64,000 nucleotides of DNA from Pseudoalteromonas luteoviolacea (GCF_001750165.1 NZ_CP015411.1:4006501-4070500); one strand, 5' to 3'; counted from the first letter of the stretch, positions 34,823 through 45,046 are shown. A program made the numbers and translations. The notes: generated by a model from the sequence alone, not told the origin.

Positions 34823-37800
34823 TAATCACCCCAATCAAACTTGTACAACAGGTCAATACTATCATATAGACCACTAGTCGCTTCTATGTAAAGCTTTGAA
34901 AATATTCGATAACGTACAGCTATTTCACTCAGAGAAGCAAATACACCAACTCGATAGCTGACTTGTACGCTCGGTGTAATGTAACCCGAAAGCTCCACTT
35001 GTGTATCACCACCACTTCCTTTTGCAGCCAAATTAATATCTCTTAATCCTAACTTTTTTCCAGCTTTTGTAAACAGTCCTTTACTTTTATCGATTCCCTT
35101 TGCAAGTAAAAACTGTGCCAATAATGTATTGTTTGAACCGTCATTAGATCCGAGTGGTTCACCATTAAGCAGGTATTCTATCGCCTGTGCTTGATCCATT
35201 GCGGGCTCTGAAAATATCGTTAAGTGCGGTGATGCAACACTGCCGGTAGCCATCACGCCGGCAATGACATCATTGGCTGTTGTATCAGGGTTGCGAATAG
35301 CTCGAATGTTTAAATAAGGTTTATCTGGTGCCCCATTGAAACCAAGCTGCCCTTGTTCAATTATCAGATCCTGCCCAAACGCCGTATACCTCCCTTCTAA
35401 TAAAGAAACTTCTCCCCCCATTAATAAGGCATTACCAGGTTGACGCTCAATATCTAATGCCCCCGTTAAATAAGCATCTAGCCCAAGCGCTGTAATTCGC
35501 ACATCATCAAGTAACTTAATGTCAATATCCGCTTGGTAATCGATAAACCTCCCCTCATCTTTTGCTGTTATTTCATCAACAATAATTTGATCATCACTGA
35601 CTAATATTGCATCTTCAGGCAATGTATCTAAGGTGAACCGTGCAAAAGGGATAAGTGCTTCGCCACTTATATCTAGTAAGTGTTTGTTGTAATTGATATT
35701 TAAATCTGGAGAGAGAGCAATTTGCACCCCAGACATTGGTCTCAACAAAAGTCCACTGCCCTTCAAATTCGCATCAATGTGTACATCCGATTGCCAATTA
35801 ATATTACCACTCAGCTGAGCATGGCCCTGTTGAGGTGTCTTAAAGTTCCCCATGACGTTAACTTGCTGGTCAAAAAAATCGGCTGAAAGATTTAAATTGG
35901 AGACCTGAATCGGCAAATAACTGGACAGGGCACTTACTTCTCGAGCTTTCAAATAGCCAGAAAAAGTAGGGCTATGTAAGTTACCAAGAAAGTTTACTCG
36001 CCCATCAATTGCGCCTTTTATATCGATATCTGGCCATGAAAAGGACCGCGCATATGGGGTAAACTCATGTAAATGAACGCCATCAACTTGAATGTACCCT
36101 GAAGCTTGTTTCTCAAACTGCATATCCGCAAAAGACAGCTCTCCTTTAAACTGCCCTAATCTCTCAAATTCAATATGCCATTGTGTGTGTAACTGCTTAT
36201 CACTGCCATTGGCTAAAACTTCAAGCCTATCAATATTCAACGCCCCTGCAGGCAACGACTCTCTCTGTGCAGCCGCTTGTTCTTTCGGTATGATAGAGAC
36301 TTGTGCACCGTTCACCCAAAACTGACTGCTGAACGCTGCAATATCGCCTTGGCGCACACTTACTTTTGCATGACCATTAAGCTCTCCATCAACGCTTATA
36401 CCATTGTCTATCCACTTTTGCGCACCAAGCAAAGAAATGCGGTCAAGACGTAATTCAGCATTGCCCTGCTGTTCATCCATACTGGCTTTGAGACATACTT
36501 GACCTTCATTAAGCCACCAACAATGATCTGCAATCGTAAATCGTGCTAAACCCACATTAAGCGAAACGGGTTCAGCTAACTTTCCACTAAGTACATCCAG
36601 CTTAAAAGCACTCTGTTTTATAAGTCCACGCCAGATATCATTATCAATTTGGCCCGACACGTTTGCAGACAGTGAACTGCTTGGAGCATCAAATACAAGT
36701 GCCGCTTCGTGATCAGTGCGATTGCCGTTGAGTTGAAAGCGCAACTGCGCATCATCAACCTGATCAAGGTCAACATCAGAAATATCTAATTTAACATGGC
36801 CTTGGTAATTATTTTTGCTATCTAAATGAGCGAGAAGATGACCTTGTTGCAACGAAAAGTCGGCAGAGTGAATTCGGTCCAATTTAAAGTCTAAATCGAT
36901 AACCGGCTTTACTAAACTTCCCACAACTTTTACTTGGCCACCTAATTTTGCACTAACAGGGAGAACGTCATTTGCACTGTGATTTATGTCAGCTAGCATT
37001 GTCAAATCGACTTCTTCACCAAGCACACCTGCGACTGTAAATAAGCTTTTTCCATAGTGCACTTTCGCCTGCTTTAAAGTACCTATATATTGCTCATTCA
37101 CTTCCCCTTTGAGTGAAACGTTTAACGGCAGATCCGCAATTTGGCCTTGCAGTTCTAGCTCATTAATATGCATCAGCCAATTATCATCGGTCGACGAAAA
37201 CGCCACATCATAATCACCAGAAATCGTTGCGCTCTGCGTCAAGCCGAGATTAGGTAGAGGTAATTCAACTAACCTACCAAGTGCACTCGCCTGTATACCA
37301 TTTTTCCATGAAATTTGACCAACTAACTCAGAAAATGCCTCCTCTACTGCAATGCGGCTGCGCTTTATATTTAACTGGGACAAACTCCCTGCCATGGATG
37401 CATCAACCGATATCGTACTCGCCTGTTCCAATAACTCCGGAGCATCTAAAGCGCCTGTCACCTGTGCATGGTAGTTGTTTAAGTTGCCACCGCTTGCGAT
37501 AGTTAATTGAGCTAACTTGCCCACCTCCGCTATCGCCAAGTTAGATAATTGCGCCTCCAATTGATATGGCCAATTTATAGCTGTTGGTGATACCTGTAAA
37601 TCCAACTTAGCATCCATGCTACCTGACACCCGACCATGTAGTAATAACTTGTCCATACTCCCTTTAAGGGCTATGACGGCAGCACCTTCAGGCATACCAA
37701 AACCCGCAACGCCATCAACATGATATGTACCCAAATGAACATCCAAGTCGATATAAGATGAAAAGTCTGGATGCGTAAGCTTAAATTGTTCAACTCGGAC

Positions 37801-38541
37801 TAATTGGTGTTCAACACTCATAGCCAAACTCAGTTCGTTGAGCTCTATAGGCTGTTGTTCAGGCACTAAATAAATAAATTTCGACAACTGCACCTTATTT
37901 ACATCAATATTTAGAGGCAAAAAGGTACGGGGCAGCGTTAAAGGTGCTATGTACTCTGGCACAATAAATTCACTATTCGCTGATACAGGTATCGGCTCAA
38001 CTTTCACTGCCTGCGCACTCAGCAATGCCACATTAAGCTTGTCATTTTTACCCTGTGCCTTAAATTCAAAATCATTCACCGCCACGTTCATGCTGACGCT
38101 ATCAAAATTGATTGTCTCAACTGACAACGCCTCAATGCCTATCAATATTGGTAATGACAGATAACTGTTTGTTTGTTCAAGGGCGCTTGAAGCGGTATTC
38201 TCTTCCTTTGCAGATGATGAGTCAGAGACTAATACCTTGATATTTTTACTTTTTAAACCTATACACAAGGTCGCACAGTCAAACCATTTCAATGTCAAAC
38301 GCATGTCATTAATCGATATAGATAACCCCTGCGTCTGGTAGCTAATATTAACAAGCCCACCAGATAACAACCTGCCAGATTCGAGCACAATATGTAATTC
38401 AGGAACCCAGTTGTTTACAAATGATATCATCACTCGATTGCCCAAATGCGTTTTTAACAGCAGCACAAATAGCATGGCAATACTAACCAACAGCGCAACC
38501 CACCTGCGTTTTAATCTGGAAATAAGATGTAACTGGTTCAC
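34822..38541 (-). CDS. tamB: Translocation and assembly module protein TamB
   Basis: 1239 residues, the size of E. coli TamB (1259). One N-terminal anchor helix lies at about 12-33, followed by a very long repeat of amphipathic beta-strands (AsmA/RBG-like groove). The C-terminal TamB domain (DUF490) runs from about 880 to the end: NPDTTANDVIAGVMATGSVA, MDQAQAIEYLLNG and SGYITPSVQVSYRVGVF. It spans the periplasm and works with TamA in outer-membrane protein or phospholipid delivery. It starts at GTG 38541, sharing one base with the tamA stop. Confidence 0.95.
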   Translation of the reverse strand: MNQLHLISRLKRRWVALLVSIAMLFVLLLKTHLGNRVMISFVNNWVPELHIVLESGRLLSGGLVNISYQTQGLSISINDMRLTLKWFDCATLCIGLKSKNIKVLVSDSSSAKEENTASSALEQTNSYLSLPILIGIEALSVETINFDSVSMNVAVNDFEFKAQGKNDKLNVALLSAQAVKVEPIPVSANSEFIVPEYIAPLTLPRTFLPLNIDVNKVQLSKFIYLVPEQQPIELNELSLAMSVEHQLVRVEQFKLTHPDFSSYIDLDVHLGTYHVDGVAGFGMPEGAAVIALKGSMDKLLLHGRVSGSMDAKLDLQVSPTAINWPYQLEAQLSNLAIAEVGKLAQLTIASGGNLNNYHAQVTGALDAPELLEQASTISVDASMAGSLSQLNIKRSRIAVEEAFSELVGQISWKNGIQASALGRLVELPLPNLGLTQSATISGDYDVAFSSTDDNWLMHINELELQGQIADLPLNVSLKGEVNEQYIGTLKQAKVHYGKSLFTVAGVLGEEVDLTMLADINHSANDVLPVSAKLGGQVKVVGSLVKPVIDLDFKLDRIHSADFSLQQGHLLAHLDSKNNYQGHVKLDISDVDLDQVDDAQLRFQLNGNRTDHEAALVFDAPSSSLSANVSGQIDNDIWRGLIKQSAFKLDVLSGKLAEPVSLNVGLARFTIADHCWWLNEGQVCLKASMDEQQGNAELRLDRISLLGAQKWIDNGISVDGELNGHAKVSVRQGDIAAFSSQFWVNGAQVSIIPKEQAAAQRESLPAGALNIDRLEVLANGSDKQLHTQWHIEFERLGQFKGELSFADMQFEKQASGYIQVDGVHLHEFTPYARSFSWPDIDIKGAIDGRVNFLGNLHSPTFSGYLKAREVSALSSYLPIQVSNLNLSADFFDQQVNVMGNFKTPQQGHAQLSGNINWQSDVHIDANLKGSGLLLRPMSGVQIALSPDLNINYNKHLLDISGEALIPFARFTLDTLPEDAILVSDDQIIVDEITAKDEGRFIDYQADIDIKLLDDVRITALGLDAYLTGALDIERQPGNALLMGGEVSLLEGRYTAFGQDLIIEQGQLGFNGAPDKPYLNIRAIRNPDTTANDVIAGVMATGSVASPHLTIFSEPAMDQAQAIEYLLNGEPLGSNDGSNNTLLAQFLLAKGIDKSKGLFTKAGKKLGLRDINLAAKGSGGDTQVELSGYITPSVQVSYRVGVFASLSEIAVRYRIFSKLYIEATSGLYDSIDLLYKFDWGD

Positions 38542-40262
38542 TATATTTCTGGTCCTATCACGATACTCAAGCGTGTACTTTTACTGGGCTTGCTCAGCCC
38601 CCAAGCATGATCTACACGAACAGGGCCAAATGGCGTAAGATACCTAAACCCAAACCCAGCACCCACAGACCACTTTTCCTCAAAATCATTAGTCGCCGTG
38701 CCTGCATCAACGAATATAGCTGCACGCCAATTTGGGAGAAATTGATAATTATATTCAGCGCTGGCTGCTACTAAGTATTTAGCGCCTAGCCGCTCTCCTT
38801 GAGGCCCCCTTGGCGAAATCGATTGGAATGCAAAGCCTCTTATACTTTGATCACCACCTGCAAAAAATCGCATATTAAGCGGCGTTTTATCAAACTCTTT
38901 TGCAACCAGTGCGCCAAGCTCTGCTCTCAATAAAGCCAAGTGACGCGCTTTATACGTCCTAAGCCAAGCCTGTTTCCAATGTATTTTAGCTAATGACGTT
39001 GATGAAATAACACTCTCATGTGCAACCTCCAACGTAAGCAACTGCTCACTTCCCCATGAGGGAGTCATTCCCCCTTTACTCCGTTTTCGCGCATAACTTA
39101 CACCGGGTAATAGCATTTCGGTGTCAAGTAGCAATCCTGTTTGTTCACTTTTTTCATGCTCACGTTTTAAAAAGGCGGTTCTCACCCATCCACTTTCAAA
39201 TACCCGCTGACGCTGTAACTGGACATTCCACGTGGTGAGCTTCACGCCCTCCGTCAAGTCATCTTGTAATTGATAGCCGCTAAGTACACGCCAGAGATCA
39301 TCATTGGGATCTCCTACTGGAATTGTGTAGGCGCCAGTTATATCTTGTTTGCGTTCAGATAGATTCAGGTCCGTTTCAAATGAATGTCCGAATTGATTCA
39401 CCCAAGGTTTTTTCCACTTAAGCCTAAATTTTGCATCTAGTTCGGTACTGTAACCACCACCAATTTCAAAACTGTTAGCTGGCTTATCCGTCACGTCGAC
39501 TCGAACAGGTACCTTGCCCAATTGCCGTTCTTTTAACAAAGGGTAAACAGTCACGTTGGCAAAGTAAGGCGTTTCATTCAATGCAATACTGTAATCGCTC
39601 AATTTTTTTGCATCATAATTCGTATTCTGATCAAATGTCGCAAGCTCAACAATAAAGCGTGTCGCTTTTGAGCCCCCTGATAATTTTAGCTCTCCAAATT
39701 TATATCTTGGACCCGACTCAAGGTATAGCTTTGCCGCTGCGTGCTTCGAAGTTTGATTCACCTCTAATCGACTTTTTTGCCATGTAAAATCAAAGTACCC
39801 CCGTTCCAGCAAAGTACTTTCTATTTGGCTTTTTGCTGAACTATAAGCATCATGACGGAGCACACCACCTACTTTAATGGGTAACGATTTTAAAAGTCTT
39901 TGTAATACTTGATCATGATTGGCGTCTCCTTGGATACGAACATCGATAGTATGCCATTTAAAAGCAGGCGCTAACTCAACATGTACTTTTAACTGCTGTG
40001 AATGACTAGAGAACTCAATATCAATGCTAAATTCATAATACCCCAAGGCTTGAAGCGCTAAACGAACATCAGCAGCCATCGCCTTTTCTTGACGATGGGA
40101 GAAGACCTTGCTTTGATATTTTTTTAAATACAACGCGATATTTTCATCGACTTGCTCATTTTCAGAATACACCTCAATGGCTTCTATATGCTGCGATTCA
40201 CTCGCGTTTACTGGGTGAGTCGAGGCGAGAAGGATAATCAAACAAAGAATAATACGTGGCAC
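38541..40262 (-). CDS. tamA: Translocation and assembly module protein TamA (Omp85 family)
   Basis: 573 residues. A signal peptide ends near NASES, followed by three POTRA domains (about 25-275). The 16-strand barrel (about 280-573) has the Omp85 loop-6 motif in GGDQSIRGFAFQSISPRG and a final aromatic-poor strand, TRLSIVIGPEI. It is directly followed by tamB (one-base overlap). It is the first gene of a four-gene operon with tamB, a binding protein and a cyclophilin. Confidence 0.95.
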   Translation of the reverse strand: MPRIILCLIILLASTHPVNASESQHIEAIEVYSENEQVDENIALYLKKYQSKVFSHRQEKAMAADVRLALQALGYYEFSIDIEFSSHSQQLKVHVELAPAFKWHTIDVRIQGDANHDQVLQRLLKSLPIKVGGVLRHDAYSSAKSQIESTLLERGYFDFTWQKSRLEVNQTSKHAAAKLYLESGPRYKFGELKLSGGSKATRFIVELATFDQNTNYDAKKLSDYSIALNETPYFANVTVYPLLKERQLGKVPVRVDVTDKPANSFEIGGGYSTELDAKFRLKWKKPWVNQFGHSFETDLNLSERKQDITGAYTIPVGDPNDDLWRVLSGYQLQDDLTEGVKLTTWNVQLQRQRVFESGWVRTAFLKREHEKSEQTGLLLDTEMLLPGVSYARKRSKGGMTPSWGSEQLLTLEVAHESVISSTSLAKIHWKQAWLRTYKARHLALLRAELGALVAKEFDKTPLNMRFFAGGDQSIRGFAFQSISPRGPQGERLGAKYLVAASAEYNYQFLPNWRAAIFVDAGTATNDFEEKWSVGAGFGFRYLTPFGPVRVDHAWGLSKPSKSTRLSIVIGPEI

Positions 40263-40431
40263 ACAAACCCTTTTAATTTAACTTTCAATACGCGGTGGTC
40301 AAATTAAACACCACAAGGTGTTCAAACTATCACAGGCAATCCTATTTTCTCGACAAAAATTTACCAATGGTGCTTTTTATTTCAGCTAGGATAACGGACA
40401 ATAAGCACAATTTTACTAATTGAGTGATGAT

Positions 40432-40764
40432 ATGCAATTTCCAAATGATGACAATGGTCAGCTGTTATCTGAGATCGCAGCCGCTGGTGTCGATCTATCA
40501 CAAATGCAAAAAATTGATTTTTATATATTATTTGAGCAAAAGGACAATGCTGAGCGGTTCATTGATGCCATAAGTAAAGATGAGTTGGCACCACAAACCA
40601 AGTTGGGAAAATGTCCTGATACAGGTGTTTGGGAAGTCTTAACCACTGTGACAATGGTGCCTGCACATGAATTACTTAACCAAACTGAGCAATATTTAGA
40701 GGCGATCGCAAACGGACACGAGGGCTATGGCGATGGCTGGGGCCTGATGGCTGAAGAAGAGTAA
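40432..40764 (+). CDS. rraB: Ribonuclease E inhibitor RraB
   Basis: A 110-residue acidic cytoplasmic protein that binds RNase E and modulates mRNA decay. The family reads MQFPNDDNGQLLSEIAAAGV, DFYILFEQKDNAERF, WEVLTTVTMVPAHELL and GYGDGWGLM. The ATG at 40432 fits the family start; a TTG at 40420 would add four residues. It is shorter than E. coli RraB because it lacks the long acidic tail. It stands alone between tamA (divergent) and radD (convergent). Confidence 0.85.
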   Translation: MQFPNDDNGQLLSEIAAAGVDLSQMQKIDFYILFEQKDNAERFIDAISKDELAPQTKLGKCPDTGVWEVLTTVTMVPAHELLNQTEQYLEAIANGHEGYGDGWGLMAEEE

Positions 40765-40773
40765 GTTTTTTCA

Positions 40774-40799
40774 AGTCGCAGCCTATTCATGCTGCGACT
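40774..40799. terminator. Hairpin between convergent rraB and radD
   Basis: AGTCGCAGC and GCTGCGACT, a perfect 9-bp stem with an 8-nt loop, 9 bases after the rraB stop. There is no T-run on either side, so it may stop both transcripts only in part. Confidence 0.5.
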
Positions 40800-40816
40800 C
40801 ACTACCTATTTACCTA

Positions 40817-42568
40817 TTAACTTTTGTCCGCAACCCTATACCCGCCTTTATAATCAAAAATCTTTTCAACTATTTGCCACCCATATTTTTTATGCTGTTT
40901 GGCGATAACAAAATCGGGCGCATTCAATTTTGCGATATCGACCTCATTTACACTATGCCATTGACCTACTTGCCCTGCTGATTTAAGCCGCTTTGCAAAG
41001 TTTTTATGGAAATAAAATTTACTACCTTTATTACTAAAGTCATAAACTTCACTGGCTTCTGCTCCATCTTCATCAAAATATGTAACTTTGAGTACTTCTG
41101 ATTTAATCACTTCAGATGTCATGCCGCAACAACGCAAAACTAGTGCATTCTTTAAGTTCAGTGCATCACGGAGCTTATCATCAGGATCAGCCATCACTTC
41201 TCCGCAGCTTAAACACTGCCGAGCTGCAATGTCATTCTCTGCGCCGCAGTGATCACACTCTTTAAATCTGAATCGATAGTCACACTGTACAGATTCGCCT
41301 TCAGCTTCGTTTTCTAACACGCCTTGGCAACGCCTACCATAATGCTCTAAAAGCGCTCCCTGTTCATCCAGCTTGCCCCAAAATGTATTGGCAAAGCCAC
41401 AACCAGGACATAGGACTTGTACCGGCTCGCTATCAGGGTTCGGTTTAATTGAACCGACCTCAGGGTGAAAAAGGTCAAACTCATTGCCCGCATAATCAAT
41501 TACCAAGCAATCTTTTTTGCCTTTATCCAAGCGTAACCCTCGACCAACAATTTGTTGGTATAAGCTCACTGATTCCGTCGGTCTCAATATGGCAATAAAG
41601 TCGACATGTGGTGCATCAAACCCCGTTGTCAATACAGATACATTCACTAAAAATTTAATTTCCTTATTTTTAAATCGCAAAATAATGTTATCGCGCAGCT
41701 TGTTGTCAGTATCTCCAATCACCAACTCAGTTTCCTCACTTGGTAAATAGCGAACAATTTCTTTCGCATGTAATACCGTTGCAGCGAATATCATCACGCC
41801 CTGTCGAGATTGTGACTCGCTTAACACATGCTCAATAATACTTTTTGTGGCTCGTGTATGGGAGCTCAACAAACTATTCATGTCGCTTTCACTGAATCGC
41901 CCAAATCGATCCGGCTTTAATGCAGAAAAGTCGTAGTTATCTATTGCTGGATCAACTTGTTTAGGTGGGGTGAGATATTCATTGCGGATCATATAGCGAA
42001 GTGGTAATTCATATATACATTTATCAAATGGGCTGTCTTTTTCACCACGGACAAAGCCATGATAATGCTCATGATATATCCAACCTAAACCAAGTCGATA
42101 CGGTGTAGCGGTCAACCCAAGTAGTTTAAGGTCAGTATTGAACTCTCTTAAGCGCTTTAGCACTTGCATATATTGGCTATCGTCTTCGCCACTAACACGG
42201 TGACACTCATCAATTATAACTAATGAGTAAAATGTATTTAGCAGCTCCAAATTTCGAGCTAAGGATTGCACAGATGCAAAAGTGACTTGTTGGTCTAACG
42301 CTTTTTTATTTAGGCCAGCTGAAAATATGCTCGCCGTGAGGCCGTAACTCTCATATTTCTGCGCATTTTGCTCGACGAGCTCTTTCACATGGGTAAGCAC
42401 CAAAATTTTTCGTTTTGCCACTCTCGCTAACTCTGCAATAACGAGACTTTTTCCTGCTCCTGTTGGTAGTACTATCACCGCTGGTTTACTACTTTTCCTG
42501 AAATGAGTAATGGTGTTTTCAACAGCTTCTTTTTGGTAGGGCCTAAGCGTATAAATAACGCACCTCAT
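40817..42568 (-). CDS. radD: RadD (YejH) superfamily 2 helicase-like ATPase
   Basis: 583 residues, as in E. coli RadD (586), which acts in repair of double-strand breaks and interacts with SSB. Motifs in order: Walker A LPTGAGKSLVIA (about 36), DECHRV (motif II), LGLTATPYR (III), LVNVSVLTTGFDAPHVD, and QQIVGRGLRL (VI). Paired CxxC zinc fingers follow at about 390-465 (CPGCGF; CDHCGAENDIAARQCLSCG). The ATG at 42568 gives MRCVIYTLRPYQ, matching the E. coli start; a TTG four codons earlier is less likely. The gene stands alone. Confidence 0.95.
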   Translation of the reverse strand: MRCVIYTLRPYQKEAVENTITHFRKSSKPAVIVLPTGAGKSLVIAELARVAKRKILVLTHVKELVEQNAQKYESYGLTASIFSAGLNKKALDQQVTFASVQSLARNLELLNTFYSLVIIDECHRVSGEDDSQYMQVLKRLREFNTDLKLLGLTATPYRLGLGWIYHEHYHGFVRGEKDSPFDKCIYELPLRYMIRNEYLTPPKQVDPAIDNYDFSALKPDRFGRFSESDMNSLLSSHTRATKSIIEHVLSESQSRQGVMIFAATVLHAKEIVRYLPSEETELVIGDTDNKLRDNIILRFKNKEIKFLVNVSVLTTGFDAPHVDFIAILRPTESVSLYQQIVGRGLRLDKGKKDCLVIDYAGNEFDLFHPEVGSIKPNPDSEPVQVLCPGCGFANTFWGKLDEQGALLEHYGRRCQGVLENEAEGESVQCDYRFRFKECDHCGAENDIAARQCLSCGEVMADPDDKLRDALNLKNALVLRCCGMTSEVIKSEVLKVTYFDEDGAEASEVYDFSNKGSKFYFHKNFAKRLKSAGQVGQWHSVNEVDIAKLNAPDFVIAKQHKKYGWQIVEKIFDYKGGYRVADKS

Positions 42569-42810
42569 GTAACATCTCAACGAAAACCCAAGTATATCAT
42601 CCTTCTTATTTTAGTGACCACGCACATTGAGGTATAGATAGTAATGAGTTTATATACACACAAACTTAAATACCTAAAAAAGGTACTTGTCAGTATACTT
42701 GTTATTGAAATAGGTAAATAAATTAAATGCTAGAAAAGAAAGTTTTCAAATAACGAACAAGGTATTCAAAAAAAGTAAACTTTGAACATGAATAGGTGAG
42801 GCTTGTCTTT

Positions 42811-42848
42811 AAATTAAAAACAGGTGAGATATCTGACTACCTCACCTG
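42811..42848 (-). terminator. Terminator of the H-NS-like gene
   Basis: CAGGTGAG and CTCACCTG (perfect 8-bp stem, 12-nt loop), followed on the minus strand by TTTTTAATTT, about 50 bases after the stop at 42901. The rest of the 332-bp spacer to radD is AT-rich and shows no gene. Confidence 0.75.
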
Positions 42849-42900
42849 CTAAAACGAATAGTTCCTTTCGATTTAGATATTGATTAAAAATATTTTATAA

Positions 42901-43206
42901 TTATATCTTATAATCATCTAAATTTACATTTGCAAACGCTTTAGGTGTTTTACCACGCCCGGTCCACTCATGTACTTTACCATCGATTTCAATTCGATAT
43001 TTTGGACTGACTTTGCTGCGCTTGTCCGTAGCACCAGAACCAACTAAGTCATCTAGCGTTAATCCCTTTTCTTTTAATAGCGCTAGTACTTCCTCCTTCG
43101 CTTCCGCTTGCTCCTGTTGTTGGGCAATTGCTTCTTGAAGTAATTCATGTGCTTTAGTTAGGTCGCTGAAGCTAGCATTTTTAATAAAAGATTTTATTTC
43201 ACGCAT
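42901..43206 (-). CDS. Short H-NS-family nucleoid protein
   Basis: 101 residues against about 135 for E. coli H-NS. The N-terminal helix (about 1-50, Glu/Gln-rich coiled coil, AHELLQEAIAQQQEQAEAKE) would dimerise. The C-terminal DNA-binding domain has YRIEIDGKVHEWTGRGKTPK, carrying the AT-hook-like GRGKTP loop that enters the minor groove (the E. coli loop is GQGRTP). GAGAG precedes the ATG. It probably silences AT-rich or foreign DNA, and is flanked by long AT-rich spacers that may allow self-control. Confidence 0.85.
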   Translation of the reverse strand: MREIKSFIKNASFSDLTKAHELLQEAIAQQQEQAEAKEEVLALLKEKGLTLDDLVGSGATDKRSKVSPKYRIEIDGKVHEWTGRGKTPKAFANVNLDDYKI

Positions 43207-44005
43207 TAGATTTCTCTCACAAAGTGTTGATTACAATTTTCATTGAAGTATTAAAAAGCTCTAATACTGAGAGTATATTATATTTATATATTTTCAAATT
43301 AATAGACATTATTTTAAACATCTCATGATTTATTTAAAATAGGTACAAAATAACCATTAACAAAAACAGCATTAATTTTTTTCATTTAGAATGTTTAAAA
43401 AAACAATTAAGTATATGTTTAAAAAAGACTTAGCTTATAGCGTTCAGTTTCTTAAAGTCTTCTACTCTAATAAAAATTTCAACATTCTTTACTCATTATT
43501 TTTTTCCATCTAAGTAATCAGACCACTTTTTAATGCGCTTTTCTGCTAGCAGTAGATAAAAAACTCACTAATTAGATTCAAAAATACAACTTAACTTGCT
43601 CTTATGATGTCCATATTTCTGACTCACCAATTTCTCTTCTAAGTATATTTATGCACAAAAAGGTGTTTTGTGTAACTGCTAATAGCCCATGCTATGAATC
43701 GATGAATAAATAGTAAATCCGAGTTTTATAGCATTACCTTTCTCTTGTATCAGTACATTACAAAGAAAAAAATGGGAGTAATTCTGGAAGCGTTTTTCAA
43801 CCAAGAAATAAAATGGTGGAACTAAAGAAGAGTGTGCGAGGGATTATAATTATACGTCGATGCTCTAACCATGTAGCATGATACTATACCCATACACCTT
43901 TATTGCTCTTATAAACATAAATGCTCGCCGCTTGGGAAAGTGTAAATATCAAAAAGGCTGCAAATGCAGCCTTAAAATTAAATACCAGAGTTCACTGAAT
44001 TAAGT
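43207..44005. other. AT-rich 0.8-kb spacer between pyrC and the H-NS-like gene
   Basis: No reading frame with coding character. The left 300 bp is extremely AT-rich, a likely H-NS-type binding region and promoter for the 42901 gene. A stretch at about 43814-43880 reads on the minus strand like a decayed tRNA (GGTTAGAGCATCGAC and a CCACCA end). The pyrC terminator lies at 43951-43974. Confidence 0.6.
43951..43974 (-). terminator. Rho-independent terminator of pyrC
   Basis: AAGGCTGC and GCAGCCTT (8-bp stem, 4-nt loop). On the minus strand it is followed by TTTTTG, about 30 bases after the pyrC stop. Confidence 0.85.
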
Positions 44006-45046
44006 TTATTCAATTACCTGCCAGTCAATGGTAGAACCTGCTTTAATAGGAACAACATTTGTATCACCCAGAGGGTAAGACTCAGGCACTTGCCAAGGGC
44101 TCTTCTCCAAAGTAATCGTATCTTGGTTGCGCGGTAATCCATAAAAATCAGGGCCAAATAAGCTCGCAAAACCTTCTAGCTTATCCAATGCCCCCGCTTC
44201 TTCAAATGCCTCTGCATATAACTCAATAGCAGCATGTGCTGTATATGCACCTGCACAACCACAAGCCGCTTCTTTTTTATCTTTGGCATGAGGGGCTGAA
44301 TCTGTGCCTAAAAAGAACTTTTTACTGCCACTTGTTGCAGCATCGATTAAAGCTTGTTGGTGGATATTACGCTTTAAAATAGGCAAACAATAATAGTGAG
44401 GCCTAATACCACCAGCCAACATATGATTGCGGTTATATAGGAGGTGGTGCGCTGTAATAGTCGCAGCTAAATTATCAGGTGCAGAACGCACAAACTCCAC
44501 AGCATCTTTCGTGGTGATATGCTCTAGTACAATTTTTAAAGTAGGGAATGCTTCAACAACTTTTGCCAATTTAGTCTCAATAAATACTTTCTCTCTGTCA
44601 AAAATATCAATTGATGAGTCAGTCACCTCTCCATGGATCAGAAGCAACATACCGACTTCTTGCATCGCTTCAAGCGCAGGATACACATTTTCAATATCCG
44701 TTACACCCGAATCAGAATTGGTTGTTGCTCCTGCAGGATATAACTTAGCCGCGAAAATATGACCACTTGCTTTTGCTTTTCTAATTTCTTCTGGCGTCGT
44801 ATTGTCTGTTAAATACAGCACCATCAAAGGTTCAAAACCCGCCTTAGGCTTCGCAGCCATAATACGGTCTCTATAAGCAAGCGCAGCGTCTGTAGAAGTC
44901 GCAGGAGGTACAAGGTTAGGCATAATGATTGCTCGTCTCATATAACGACTTATATCACGCACCGTATCTTTAAGGACATCACCGTCTCTTAAGTGTACAT
45001 GCCAATCATCTGGGCGAGTAATGGTAAGGGTCTGATTACTTGTCAT
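44006..45046 (-). CDS. pyrC: Dihydroorotase
   Basis: Third step of pyrimidine synthesis: closes carbamoyl-aspartate to dihydroorotate. It is 346 residues with ATG 45046, where the family begins (TRPDDWHVHLRDGD); GGAAA lies 8 nt upstream. An earlier in-frame start would add 22 residues. Zinc ligands and active site: HVHLRDGD, the carboxylated Lys in AAKLYPAGATT, His in LIHGEV and VLEHITT, and Asp in FLGTDSAPH. It is monocistronic with its own terminator. Confidence 0.95.
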   Translation of the reverse strand: MTSNQTLTITRPDDWHVHLRDGDVLKDTVRDISRYMRRAIIMPNLVPPATSTDAALAYRDRIMAAKPKAGFEPLMVLYLTDNTTPEEIRKAKASGHIFAAKLYPAGATTNSDSGVTDIENVYPALEAMQEVGMLLLIHGEVTDSSIDIFDREKVFIETKLAKVVEAFPTLKIVLEHITTKDAVEFVRSAPDNLAATITAHHLLYNRNHMLAGGIRPHYYCLPILKRNIHQQALIDAATSGSKKFFLGTDSAPHAKDKKEAACGCAGAYTAHAAIELYAEAFEEAGALDKLEGFASLFGPDFYGLPRNQDTITLEKSPWQVPESYPLGDTNVVPIKAGSTIDWQVIE

